A stretch of DNA of 64,000 nucleotides from positions 30,314 to 94,313 of the forward strand of contig JAJDED010000038.1 in the NCBI GenBank assembly GCA_029259915.1. Direction: 5' to 3'. Shown one piece after another: positions 34,157-43,196 of this stretch. Origin of the DNA: Planctomycetota bacterium. GTDB taxonomy: Bacteria; Planctomycetota; Planctomycetia; Pirellulales; Lacipirellulaceae. The notes below the pieces were generated by a model. That model made no database searches. It was not told the origin of the DNA and was given only the letters and a program-made list of their open reading frames with translations. The position numbers were made by a program, and so were the translations under genes. Every line of letters starts with the position of its first letter. Position 1 is the first letter of the stretch.

Positions 34157-35995
34157 ATGACGCTAAGGTTATTCGCAAAGAGTATGTCTGTTCGCTTGCA
34201 GCGACATCTTGGCTTTCTGTTGTTGGTATTCTTTACAGGGAGCGGCATTGTTCAAGACTGCTGCTTCGCTGCAAATCGAACGGTCGCACTTAGCGGCGAC
34301 ACGGCGCCGAACACTGTGGAAGTGTTTATCGAGGGCGGGCTCTTGCCTCCTACGATTAACAATATCGGGCAGGTGGCGTTCGGAGCCGAACTGGACGATC
34401 TCAATTTCTCCCAAGGCATCTGGTCCGAGGGCGATGGCATCGGTTCACTTCGAAAAGTTGTTTTAGCTGGAGATTCAGCGCCTGGAACTGTCGGGGCCAG
34501 TTTTGGATCGGCTAGCAATCTCTTTATCAACGACGCTGGAGATATTTCCTTCAACGCGTTTCTCGACGACTTTACAACCACTGGAGTCTGGACCGACCGC
34601 GATCGGCCAGGCAGCACGCTAACAAAGATTGCCGTCGAAGGTGACCCTGCGCCTGGATTAGTTGCGCCAAGGAACTTTCAATTGGGATTTGGGGTGCGCG
34701 GGTTTAACAATAGTAGCCAAACGGCATTTCGATCTTCCTTTACCGTCGCGGCACCTCCAAACAATTTTCCCTCCTCAGGAATTCATTCTGAAGGCCTCGG
34801 CGGGGGACTCGTTAAAATTGCCGAAGTGATCGATACGGCTCCAGGCTCGCTGGACATTGGCACCGGGTTGCCAGGCGTTTTTACTTCATTCGGCGGTCCG
34901 TCGATCAACAACTCGGGGCACGTGGCATTTTTGGCAGGAACGAATATCACAACCTCCGTCGGTTCGCTAGGTGCCGCGGGGGTGTGGACCAACTCCAACA
35001 CCGGTGCGTTACGCAAAGTTGCCCTGCAAGGCGAAGCGGCACCGGGCACTTCCACGACGTTTAGCCAACTGTTCCGCGATGCGGCTGTTATCAACAACAG
35101 CGGCAACGTCGCATTCTCCGCGACACTGGTTGGACTGATTGCCGGCGGCTTGCGCGAAGGAATTTGGGTCGAGCGCGGAGGCGTTGTCGAAAAGGTCGCC
35201 TTCGAATCGGAGTCCGCACCCGGAACCGCTTCCACATTCGAAAACATGTCCGACGGGTTGATCGACGGCATCGGACACGCTGTTTTTCAAAGCACGCTGG
35301 CCGATGGAACCGTCGGGCTATGGCATGAAAACTCCAGCGGCACGCTGGAACCCGTCGCGCTGGAAGGCCAAAGTGCGCCAGGAACGACTGACAATTTCCT
35401 GGGCATTCTCCAATATGCCATCAATGCCTCGGGGCAGGTTGCGTTTGCCGCGCAGTTGGATGATTTTACCGACGGTATTTTTGCTCTCGACAAAGGTGGT
35501 ACGCTCCAAAAAATCGTAGCCGGCGGCGACGTGATTCAAGTTGCTCCGGGCGATGTTCGGGAAGTGGAGTTCGTTTCCTTTTCTGGTTTGAACGGTTTCA
35601 TCCCGCAAGGTGGCAACGGACTGAGCGACGGGCTTAGCGACACGGGCGATGTTGCTTTCTATGCCAGTTTCATAGATGGCTCCGATGGTATTTTTGTCTC
35701 CGACGTTGCCACATTAGGCGCAAATTCGGCCGACTTCGATGGCGATGGCGACATCGATGGAACCGATTTCCTCATCTGGCAACGGGGCCTCGGTTCGGTA
35801 GGCCAAGTCGACAACTCCAACGGCGATGCCAACTTAAGCGGAACCGTCGATGCCGCCGACCTCGCCATTTGGGAAACCCAATACGGCAATCCACCGCCGC
35901 TCGCCGCCTCGGTCGCTGTACCAGTGCCAACGAGTGCGCTGCTATTATTTACTGCATTGGCAACTATCGCCATAGTCAGACGACCGTTCAGCTAA
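34157..35995 (+). CDS. Exported repeat protein (DUF7453-like) with dockerin-like motif and variant PEP-CTERM tail
   Basis: The 612-residue protein has the same plan as the one at 30691-32550: a signal peptide (about 1-38), then repeats of 55-60 residues containing INNxGxVAFxAxL, GIW/GVWTD and KVALxGxxAPGT. Two dockerin-like calcium loops (DFDGDGDIDGTDFLIWQRG and ANLSGTVDAADLAIWE) and a C-terminal sorting tail follow. The tail reads VPVPTSALLLFTALATIAIVRR, so the usual Glu of VPEP is replaced by Val. Repeat wording (SAPGT in place of VPGV) separates it from the other protein, so they are paralogues, not a recent copy. The start is ATG 34157; an internal ATG at 34187 could also start the signal peptide. 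Confidence 0.72.
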   Translation: MTLRLFAKSMSVRLQRHLGFLLLVFFTGSGIVQDCCFAANRTVALSGDTAPNTVEVFIEGGLLPPTINNIGQVAFGAELDDLNFSQGIWSEGDGIGSLRKVVLAGDSAPGTVGASFGSASNLFINDAGDISFNAFLDDFTTTGVWTDRDRPGSTLTKIAVEGDPAPGLVAPRNFQLGFGVRGFNNSSQTAFRSSFTVAAPPNNFPSSGIHSEGLGGGLVKIAEVIDTAPGSLDIGTGLPGVFTSFGGPSINNSGHVAFLAGTNITTSVGSLGAAGVWTNSNTGALRKVALQGEAAPGTSTTFSQLFRDAAVINNSGNVAFSATLVGLIAGGLREGIWVERGGVVEKVAFESESAPGTASTFENMSDGLIDGIGHAVFQSTLADGTVGLWHENSSGTLEPVALEGQSAPGTTDNFLGILQYAINASGQVAFAAQLDDFTDGIFALDKGGTLQKIVAGGDVIQVAPGDVREVEFVSFSGLNGFIPQGGNGLSDGLSDTGDVAFYASFIDGSDGIFVSDVATLGANSADFDGDGDIDGTDFLIWQRGLGSVGQVDNSNGDANLSGTVDAADLAIWETQYGNPPPLAASVAVPVPTSALLLFTALATIAIVRRPFS

Positions 35996-36000
35996 GAGTT

Positions 36001-36100
36001 GAACCACAAAGTCACGAAGTCACTAAGATTTTTTAGTCGCAAGAAACACAAAAATTCACAAAAGAAAGTATTGAGTTTCCTTTGTGCCTTTGTGGTAAAT
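36001..36100. repeat. Intergenic hairpin with short-period repeat arms (R11)
   Basis: Left arm 36001-36027 (ACCACAAAGTC/ACGAAGTC/ACTAAG units) is complementary to right arm 36079-36100 (CTTTGTGC/CTTTGTGGT). It begins right after the stop of the 34157-35995 gene. Confidence 0.7.
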
Positions 36101-36126
36101 TCGGCATCAGCGCACGCCGTGCCCAT

Positions 36127-37194
36127 CTATTCCAGAAGCTTGGCCGCACCGCCGACGACTTTTTCCCAGTTGAATGCCGGCCCGGGGTCCGTTTTGTTCA
36201 ACTGCACATGGTAGTGCCCCAAAATCCCCTGGAACTCTTGCCACTCTTTTTCTGTAAGCTTGTGCGGGATCAGTTTCCCGTCGGCATCCTGCGGGTACGT
36301 GCATTTGATCTTGGGAAAGATTTTGCAAAGCGTAGCAGAAAGTTTTATGAGCGAATCGTATTGTTCGGGAGTAAAGTCGTACTGATGGAGTTCTACCCCT
36401 TGAATTGTGCCGACGATCATTTCCTGACGATCCGGTCGGCCATAAAAAGGCTTCGTCCGCAATCCTAAGTGGCCCACCGTACGCGGAGGGCGCAAACTGA
36501 CCGTACCGTCAGGTTGGGGAAAATACCACTGATCGAGCACCTCTTTACCCTTGGCGGGATACGCACCGATACCGGCAATCTCCACGCCAATCGATCGCGA
36601 GTTAGAAATCGTGGCATGCCACGCACGCTCTTTCAGATCGAGCGTTTGGTAAATCGTGCCGTCGATATCTACCATAAAATGCACACTCAACCCGCGACGG
36701 TCGTGCAGCACTTTGAAACAAATTTCGCTCAAACCGCAAACGTCGTAATGCATCACAAACTGGTCGACCACATTCTGCAATGCCGGAAGATCCCAACCCC
36801 CACCGCGAACTTTTTTCAGTTCATCAGCCGAAAGACCCTCACGTCGCAATCCATAACGATTCGGAGTGTCGAGCTGAGGCACTTCACTAACAGTGTCTTC
36901 CCAAGACGATTTCTCAAACGCACTAAATCGACGTTCGACGCGATACGCATCAAACCCACCTGGATCCATCCACAACACAACCGGCGCGGTCGTGTGATAC
37001 AACTGCCCGCACACCGCAATTTCGTCCCCCGTCCGCTCGACTCTTTCCCCAATTTCGGCAGCGTGTCCTAGAGAATCAAGCACTAACGCAAGAGCCACTG
37101 CACCTGCCCCCAAGCAAACCGATTTCAAAAGACGGATTTTGCAGGACCAACATTTCGTGAAGTGTGTTGTTAAAAACATAGTCGAATGCCCCAT
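36127..37194 (-). CDS. Exported N-acetylmuramoyl-L-alanine amidase (Amidase_2 type)
   Basis: The 355-residue protein has an N-terminal signal or anchor (about 22-45) and an Amidase_2/PGRP-like domain (about 90-340). Candidate zinc ligands are His in VMHYDVCG, His in ERAWHATISN and Asp/His in LGHYHVQLNKTDPGPAFNW. The NSRSIGVEIAG block is a family signature. Such enzymes cleave the bond between muramic acid and L-Ala in peptidoglycan, or its fragments during recycling. ATG 37194 is chosen; a GTG 12 nt upstream (37206) and an ATG at 37179 are alternatives. It is convergent with the preceding exported protein gene. Confidence 0.85.
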   Translation of the reverse strand: MGHSTMFLTTHFTKCWSCKIRLLKSVCLGAGAVALALVLDSLGHAAEIGERVERTGDEIAVCGQLYHTTAPVVLWMDPGGFDAYRVERRFSAFEKSSWEDTVSEVPQLDTPNRYGLRREGLSADELKKVRGGGWDLPALQNVVDQFVMHYDVCGLSEICFKVLHDRRGLSVHFMVDIDGTIYQTLDLKERAWHATISNSRSIGVEIAGIGAYPAKGKEVLDQWYFPQPDGTVSLRPPRTVGHLGLRTKPFYGRPDRQEMIVGTIQGVELHQYDFTPEQYDSLIKLSATLCKIFPKIKCTYPQDADGKLIPHKLTEKEWQEFQGILGHYHVQLNKTDPGPAFNWEKVVGGAAKLLE

Positions 37195-37221
37195 GGTAAA
37201 TCGCACAATTCTGTAAATATG

Positions 37222-38460
37222 TCATTCTAACAAACTATCCGCGGTTTGTTTCAACGGATTACGCGGCGAGTGGTACGCGCCAAAATCGTTGAAATAATGC
37301 CGTTTGGCAAAGCGGTAGACCCAACTCTTCTCGGGAACCTGTTCATGTACGTTATATTGTGAGGGACGCGGAACCATTGCCTGTAGCTCGCTCGTGGCAG
37401 TTTTTCTCGCCGTCGTATCGCTAGCTTCGTGCAACACCGTCAATTCGTGGAGCAAATCGGGCCGTTCCAGCACGATGCAACCGCGTGTGTTTGCGGCGGC
37501 CAGGTTGCGAAAATCTCGCAAGAATTGCGATTGGTTAAACGTCTCGGCCAGCGGGCGATCGTCGTAGATCGATTCCTTGGCAAATTGCACGATAGGACAC
37601 GGTTCGATGTCGCCCCAGGGCGAAATGTGATGCGTGAACCCGGTTGCCGCCGGGCAGAGCGCCTGGCCGTCGGCATCGTAGTACGCGTCGATAATACCGA
37701 TCGGTTTTTTCACGCGCATCTCGACCACAAACCGACGAATGCGCAATTGCTCTTCGGGCGACAGTGCCAACTCGGGCACAGCTTCGGGCCCCATCGGTCG
37801 ATAGGTGTGGTACCACATGTAGAGTACGCCCAAATCAATCAGCCGATCGACCCAGGCTTCGTCGACCAAATCGTCAAGGTTCGTTTTGCAAACGCTCGTA
37901 CAAACGCCCGTGACCAACCGATTGCGAACACAGGCTTCGATCCCCTGCATCGTTTGGCTAAGCACCTGCTTGCCGCCGCGACGCTCGTCGCTGACGATCT
38001 CGGTGCCTTCGACGCTTACCAGCGGAGTCACATTGCCGCATTTGCGCAGTTCCTGGGCAACAGCATCATCAATAAAATGCCCGTTGGTAAAGACTTGAAA
38101 ATAGCAATCCGGGTGCCGGCGAAAAATTTCTAAAATGTCGGCGTGCATAAATGGTTCGCCTCCGACGATGCCAAAGAAATAATTCCCCTGCCCGTTGGCT
38201 TGGCGAATGACGTCCGAGAGGGCGTCGACTTCGATCTTCTCTTGTTTGGCCGCCACGTCGACCCAACAACCCTGGCAGCGCAAGTTGCAACTATTGATAA
38301 TCGAGATATAAAGAAACGGAGGAAAAAATTCGCCGCGCGCCAGCCGCCGTTTGTGTTGATGAATGGCCCGCGCACCCTTGAAAGCAAAATTCCAAGCGAG
38401 CTTCCATAGCAACCGCTTGTCGGTCTCGCTGAGCAAACGTTTGGCATACCGGAAAATCAT
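37222..38460 (-). CDS. Radical SAM/SPASM-type protein next to terpenoid genes
   Basis: The 412-residue radical SAM enzyme carries C58-x3-C62-x2-C65 (CNLRCQGC), which binds the 4Fe-4S cluster with S-adenosylmethionine. GGEPFMH follows, the usual GGEP motif. A C-terminal Cys-containing region (ALCPAATGFTHHISPWGDIEPCPIVQF) looks like a SPASM-type auxiliary cluster domain. The last 60 residues are basic and aromatic (WVYRFAKRHYFNDFG). It reads away from the squalene-hopene-cyclase-like gene, from which it is separated by about 200 nt, so both may share a control region. HpnH-type hopanoid radical SAM proteins are an alternative, but I see no clear HpnH-specific domain. The start is ATG 38460. Confidence 0.82.
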   Translation of the reverse strand: MIFRYAKRLLSETDKRLLWKLAWNFAFKGARAIHQHKRRLARGEFFPPFLYISIINSCNLRCQGCWVDVAAKQEKIEVDALSDVIRQANGQGNYFFGIVGGEPFMHADILEIFRRHPDCYFQVFTNGHFIDDAVAQELRKCGNVTPLVSVEGTEIVSDERRGGKQVLSQTMQGIEACVRNRLVTGVCTSVCKTNLDDLVDEAWVDRLIDLGVLYMWYHTYRPMGPEAVPELALSPEEQLRIRRFVVEMRVKKPIGIIDAYYDADGQALCPAATGFTHHISPWGDIEPCPIVQFAKESIYDDRPLAETFNQSQFLRDFRNLAAANTRGCIVLERPDLLHELTVLHEASDTTARKTATSELQAMVPRPSQYNVHEQVPEKSWVYRFAKRHYFNDFGAYHSPRNPLKQTADSLLE

Positions 38461-38663
38461 GCCTGTCAATTTAGCTCCGCAACTTGCCGCGGGATAGGTT
38501 CTTGCTAGTCCAAGAGACTGGTTTTCTAGTTGTCTCTAGTCACAAAACCGCTGCGAATAGGGCCAATTCGCTCGCTCGACAATCCTCACAGGCCTGCTTA
38601 GAATGGAGGGCCGGTCGGCGGCTTCGTCGACACTCCTGCCAACCCCGGGGCCTTCCGGCTCGA

Positions 38664-40625
38664 ATGACGCTCCAAGTCGATCGCGAGCAGCTTGCTGCCG
38701 CTCATCACACCGTTCGTGCAGAACTTCTCGCCGAACGCAATGCTTCCGGTCACTGGGTTGGCGAGCTCTCCAGCTCACCTCTGGCTACCGCCACAGCCAT
38801 TAGCGCTCTGATGCTTGCCGAACAAGGGGGCCTCAGCTGTGGGCTGCCTGCTTACGATCCAGATCAAAGTCGATCGGGCGTCGAGGAAATTTACCGCGGC
38901 GATCTGAGCGAATTGATCGTTCAATCATTGCATTGGTTGGCCGAACAACAAAACGAGGACGGCGGTTGGGGCGACACCCCGGCAAGCAGGTCGAACATCG
39001 CAACCACGATGCTCGTTCAGGCGGCTTTTAATCTCACCGGGGTACCTGCACGATATACCAACTTGTTGCAGCGCTGCGAAGAATACGTGAAACGCGAGGG
39101 TGGCGTTGCGGGATTGCGACGGCGTTACAATGGCGACAAAACATTCGTGGCCCCGATTCTGATGAATTGTGCGCTGGCCGACATGATCCCCTGGCGCAAA
39201 GTTCCCTCACTCCCCTTCGAGTTGGCCTGCTTGCCTCAACGATGGTATCACTGGCTCAACTTACCCGTGGTCAGCTACGCGATGCCCGCCCTGGTGGCGA
39301 TCGGTCAAGCACGCTTCCATCACACGTCATCTCGCAATCCCTTGAAACGCTGGATACGCACGGCAGCCAAACGACCAAGCCTCGCAATCCTGCAGGCAAT
39401 GCAGCCCGACAACGGTGGCTTTCTGGAAGCGACGCCGCTCACTAGTTTCGTCGTAATGAGTTTGGCAAGTATGGGAATGGCCAACCATGTCGTGGTGCGG
39501 CGGGGAGTGGAATTTCTCTTGGCTTCGGTCCGTGCCGACGGCAGTTGGCCCATCGATACCAATCTGGCAACCTGGAACACGTCGCAAGCGATCTCTGCAC
39601 TCGATTGGAATTTTTCCTCGGAGTGTGAGGGGCAAACCGACTCTGCTCCCAATGAAACCGAGCAATCGCTCGACTGGTTGCTCGGGTGCCAACATCGTGA
39701 GATCCACCCGGCAACCGGCGCCGCCCCTGGCGGTTGGGCCTGGACAAATTTACCTGGAGGAATTCCAGACGCCGACGACACTGCCGCGGCGCTACTCGCA
39801 TTGGCCGGCTGGAAAAGGAGCTGGCCGGAAAAACGCTCGCAAGAGGTCAATCAGGCTGCGCGTGCTGGCGTCCACTGGCTACTCGGTTTGCAAAATCACG
39901 ATGGCGGTTGGCCGACCTTTTGCCGCGGTTGGGGGAAATTGCCTTTTGACCGAAGCGGCACCGACCTGACGGCCCATGCTTTGCGAGCTTTGCACGCCTG
40001 GCAAAATCTGTTGCGGCTGGAGTCGACAAACGCACCTTTTGCAAAACGCATCCAGAAGGCGATCGGTCAAGGAATCGACTATCTTCAACAACACCAACAG
40101 CCCGACGGCTCCTGGCTGCCACTTTGGTTTGGCAACGAGTTTCATCCTCAAGAAGCCAATCCCGTGGTTGGCACGGCAAAAGTGCTTTTGATGTGCGACG
40201 AGCTGGGATTGAAAAACTCTGAAATGGCACGACGCGGCGTGCTGGCCCTGGTCGACGCGCAGCATGCCTCGGGGGGTTGGGGAACCGTTCTCAGCACTGC
40301 AAAGCAAGAGGTTCCCCAGACAAAACCTGCCGAACTCCTGGAAGCCCCGGCGAGTGTGGAAGAAACCGCCTTGGCCCTAGAAGCACTTTTACCGTTCTGC
40401 AAGCAGAGCGAGCCCGCCCAACTCGCAGCCCAGCAGGGGCTCTCTTGGCTTGCCGAAGCCGTGCAGGAAAATCGGCACTTGGAGCCGGCTCCCATCGGTT
40501 TCTACTTCGCCAAATTATGGTATTATGAGCGGTTGTACCCCAAGATTTTCGCGACCCGAGCATTGGCATGTGCGAGTCGCTCGATCGGGTCCGACTTGGC
40601 AAGGATGAGTCCCGCCCATAAATAG
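38664..40625 (+). CDS. Squalene-hopene-cyclase-like terpene cyclase (prenyltransferase/squalene oxidase repeats)
   Basis: The 653-residue protein has the double alpha-barrel plan of squalene/hopene cyclases. Several QW motifs occur (QNEDGGWGDT near 97, QNHDGGWPTF near 412, QQPDGSWLPLWFGN near 480). The protonation motif is D369-A-D371-D372 (PDADDTA), close to the position of DxDD in Alicyclobacillus SHC. An N-terminal GHWVGELSSSPLATATAISAL replaces the usual GYWxGELESN-type start. It should cyclise a squalene- or polyprenyl-type chain at the membrane. The variant N-terminus and unusual neighbours leave the product open. ATG 38664 is used; longer in-frame frames upstream lack a domain. It is first in a four-gene operon. 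Confidence 0.85.
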   Translation: MTLQVDREQLAAAHHTVRAELLAERNASGHWVGELSSSPLATATAISALMLAEQGGLSCGLPAYDPDQSRSGVEEIYRGDLSELIVQSLHWLAEQQNEDGGWGDTPASRSNIATTMLVQAAFNLTGVPARYTNLLQRCEEYVKREGGVAGLRRRYNGDKTFVAPILMNCALADMIPWRKVPSLPFELACLPQRWYHWLNLPVVSYAMPALVAIGQARFHHTSSRNPLKRWIRTAAKRPSLAILQAMQPDNGGFLEATPLTSFVVMSLASMGMANHVVVRRGVEFLLASVRADGSWPIDTNLATWNTSQAISALDWNFSSECEGQTDSAPNETEQSLDWLLGCQHREIHPATGAAPGGWAWTNLPGGIPDADDTAAALLALAGWKRSWPEKRSQEVNQAARAGVHWLLGLQNHDGGWPTFCRGWGKLPFDRSGTDLTAHALRALHAWQNLLRLESTNAPFAKRIQKAIGQGIDYLQQHQQPDGSWLPLWFGNEFHPQEANPVVGTAKVLLMCDELGLKNSEMARRGVLALVDAQHASGGWGTVLSTAKQEVPQTKPAELLEAPASVEETALALEALLPFCKQSEPAQLAAQQGLSWLAEAVQENRHLEPAPIGFYFAKLWYYERLYPKIFATRALACASRSIGSDLARMSPAHK

Positions 40626-40674
40626 CTCGGCGGCATGTGTTTTCTTTCCAAGATTAACAAAACTTTGACAAGAC

Positions 40675-42591
40675 GTGCCAAACGGAAATGTGACAGGCGG
40701 CGAGGAGGCGGCAGTGTCGAAACGGCATGGTGAGTTTTCTAATACTGGGCTAGTTGCTCAGGAGCGGTCGTCCGAGGGTGCTGCCGTTCGCACGGCACCG
40801 GAATCACGTACTGCGCGCCGCCGAACCAGCCATCTCAAGGAAGTCCCTTCCTCTCGCGAATTGCGCGATCAACTGCGGAGCCGTTGTCGAATTGCCGTCC
40901 AAAGTATGGATCGGTGCCAATCGCCTTCCAAGGACGAGCTGGAAGCGAATGCCAGAGACATCCTTGCAGAACTGCAATTGTCGGAAGGCTACTTGGGCTG
41001 GACAATGGTCATCTTGTCGTCGGAATTCTGGCGCGACCAAGTTGCTGCCGTGCCACCCGAGCGCCGACTGCTATTGCTCCCCCATTGCCTAAAACATGCC
41101 GAGGGCTGCCCCGCCGATTACGACCAATTCGGCCTCGATTGCGAAAAGTGCGGCGCGTGTTGCATTGCCGATTTTCGTACCACGGCAGAAGAGATGGGTT
41201 ATAAAGTCCTCGTCGCCGAAGGATCGCCCATCGTGATGAAAATCATCGTCAGCGGTCACGTCGACGCGATAGTGGGAGTGGCATGTCTTAACGTTTTGGA
41301 AAAAGCTATCGACAAAGTGCTGCTGGCGGGCGTGCCCTGCATGGCCGTGCCGCTCTTGTCGAGCGATTGCCGAGACACCTCGGTAGATGAAGACTGGGTC
41401 CAGGAGATGATTCACGTGCAACAGGATGACTCGCATCAGGATGATTCAGTTTCGCGTTCCGCAACTTTCATGCATCTACTGCGAGCCGCGCGCCAGCTTT
41501 TCGAACCTCAAGAGCTCGTCCGTTTGGTACCCCGTTTGCGCGGCGGGCCAAGTTTGGACGAACTCAACGGCACTGGAATCGCAGGCTTGGAACCAGTGGC
41601 TGCGACCGAGGCCATCGCGCACGACTTCTTAGGGCAAGGCGGCAAATACGCACGCCCTTTCATCACGCTGGCTGCTTACGACGCCATGACCGGCGCCCAA
41701 GGAGCCTCGGCCGACGGGGCAAGCCATTTGTCGAAAATGCCCGACGCCGTCAGGCGCGTCGCCCTTTCGATTGAAACATTTCACAAAGCTTCACTGGTTC
41801 ACGACGACATCGAAGACGACGACCAATTCCGCTACGGCATTCCCACGATGCATCGGGCTTATGGATTGCCAACCGCGATCAACGTGGGCGACTACATGAT
41901 TGGTTTGGGATACCGCCTGGTAAGCCGAGATCTGGCCGCGCTGGGGTCAGATGTGGCTGGCGAAATTCTTGATCTGTTGGCCGACGCACACTTACGGCTC
42001 AGCGAAGGCCAGGGTGCCGAACTGTTATGGCGCGACGCCCGCGACAAGCAGTTGTCGCCCCTCGATGCACTGAAAATTTATGCCCTAAAAACCGCGCCCG
42101 CCTTCGAAGCCGCCCTGCTCTGCGGGCTGCGTTGTGCAGGCTCGATCAGTGCATTGCAGAAACCACTAAAACAGTTTGCAAAACACTTGGGCGTAGCCTT
42201 TCAAATCCTGAACGATCTGAAAGATTGGCACGGCGATCAAGACAACAAGCTCGAATCGGGGCTCGACACTCTGGGCGGTCGGCCAACCGTATTATGGGCT
42301 TGGGCTCTGGAAAAACTTCCCCTGCCGCAACGCGAAGAATTGTTGAGTCTGGTCGATTCTCCGGAAGAACCCGCAGCGCGCATTGCACGCGTCGAGCAAC
42401 TCTATCGCGAAGCGCACGTTTTCGAGGTCGCCTACCAGTTAGTCGATAAGTATCAAACACGGGCCGAAAAAATCGCTAACGAAATCGAGCCGCCCGAACT
42501 ACGCCGTCTGTTGGTTTATCTGGTCGATACCGTTTTAGAAAGACCCGCCGATACGGCCGATAACTTGGTTGTCCCAAGCATTCCTGCCTGA
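40675..42591 (+). CDS. DUF116 - polyprenyl diphosphate synthase fusion
   Basis: The 638-residue protein has two parts. Residues about 95-275 match the DUF116 type: a Cys-rich segment CLKHAEGCPADYDQFGLDC-EKCGACC, then VAEGSPIVMKIIVSG and a SDC ending. Residues about 300-620 form a trans-polyprenyl synthase. The first Asp-rich motif is D377-D378-I-E-D381 (HDDIEDDD), and the second is NDLKDW (D514, D517), a reduced form. The GQGGKYARP segment is the family's GGKR/LRP start. It should extend isopentenyl units to a long chain for the neighbouring cyclase. The DUF116 cysteines may bind iron-sulfur or zinc; a role as a sensor or electron carrier is only a guess. The start is GTG 40675, 49 nt after the cyclase gene. 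Confidence 0.85.
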   Translation: MPNGNVTGGEEAAVSKRHGEFSNTGLVAQERSSEGAAVRTAPESRTARRRTSHLKEVPSSRELRDQLRSRCRIAVQSMDRCQSPSKDELEANARDILAELQLSEGYLGWTMVILSSEFWRDQVAAVPPERRLLLLPHCLKHAEGCPADYDQFGLDCEKCGACCIADFRTTAEEMGYKVLVAEGSPIVMKIIVSGHVDAIVGVACLNVLEKAIDKVLLAGVPCMAVPLLSSDCRDTSVDEDWVQEMIHVQQDDSHQDDSVSRSATFMHLLRAARQLFEPQELVRLVPRLRGGPSLDELNGTGIAGLEPVAATEAIAHDFLGQGGKYARPFITLAAYDAMTGAQGASADGASHLSKMPDAVRRVALSIETFHKASLVHDDIEDDDQFRYGIPTMHRAYGLPTAINVGDYMIGLGYRLVSRDLAALGSDVAGEILDLLADAHLRLSEGQGAELLWRDARDKQLSPLDALKIYALKTAPAFEAALLCGLRCAGSISALQKPLKQFAKHLGVAFQILNDLKDWHGDQDNKLESGLDTLGGRPTVLWAWALEKLPLPQREELLSLVDSPEEPAARIARVEQLYREAHVFEVAYQLVDKYQTRAEKIANEIEPPELRRLLVYLVDTVLERPADTADNLVVPSIPA

Positions 42592-42628
42592 AGTTCACCA
42601 CTGCGGATCGAACTCCACACGAATCACT

Positions 42629-43153
42629 GTGAACGACGTTCTGAAAAACCTGACAGAACTGTTTTATCCTTCGCTGGACGCGCTCGGAAGTTTTTCTCCG
42701 ATCCAATCGTCGGATCTTCCTGATCGATATATGTCGTTACTCGATCACCACGACCACATGACGGTCACGGTCGAAGCCTGGCACAACAGCCTGGTGGAAG
42801 TACACGTATTAGACGACTGCAAGCAGGGCGATTACTATGCCCGTAAAATCGTGCTTGCCCGGCAACGCGATGCTACCTGCGTGCTGTTTGGAATCATGAG
42901 TATCCATTTGGCCGGCTTGCCTGATATCGTACGGCTGGAAATCGAATCTAAGGCATTGCCGTTGGGGAGAATAATGATTCGTCACCATTTGTTGCGAGAA
43001 GTGGAAGTCTGTCAGCTCTGGCAAATTACACCAGGCGACGAATTGCGTTTCCATTTGCAACTGAACGACGAGGAACCCATCTTCGGACGCACAGCCCGTA
43101 TCCTGGTCGAAGACCAACCTGTCGTCGAATTATTGGAAATCGTCGCGGTATAA
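42629..43153 (+). CDS. UbiC-like (chorismate lyase-fold) protein
   Basis: This 174-residue protein has no textbook match, but its pattern resembles chorismate pyruvate-lyases of the UbiC/Rv2949c type. MTVTVEAWH is followed by YYARKIVL (R72) and then ALPLGRIMIRHHLLREVEV. FGRTARILVEDQPVVELLEIV (E167) closes the domain, in the order seen in UbiC (x-R-x-[IV]-L, PLGR, GR-R-G-P-E). R72 and E167 would be the counterparts of the catalytic Arg and Glu. Chorismate lyase makes 4-hydroxybenzoate. The gene sits between the polyprenyl synthase and flavin halogenase-like genes, 37 and 43 nt from each. The start GTG 42629 is taken; TTG 42569 would overlap the preceding gene. Confidence 0.6.
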   Translation: MNDVLKNLTELFYPSLDALGSFSPIQSSDLPDRYMSLLDHHDHMTVTVEAWHNSLVEVHVLDDCKQGDYYARKIVLARQRDATCVLFGIMSIHLAGLPDIVRLEIESKALPLGRIMIRHHLLREVEVCQLWQITPGDELRFHLQLNDEEPIFGRTARILVEDQPVVELLEIVAV

Positions 43154-43196
43154 ATTCTCATCTGTATGCAAAGCGTTTAATCTGCAGGTGGCAAGC

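Noticed and set aside
37429..38133. A 234-codon plus-strand open frame
   Set aside because: Antisense to the radical SAM gene, whose cluster motif is intact.
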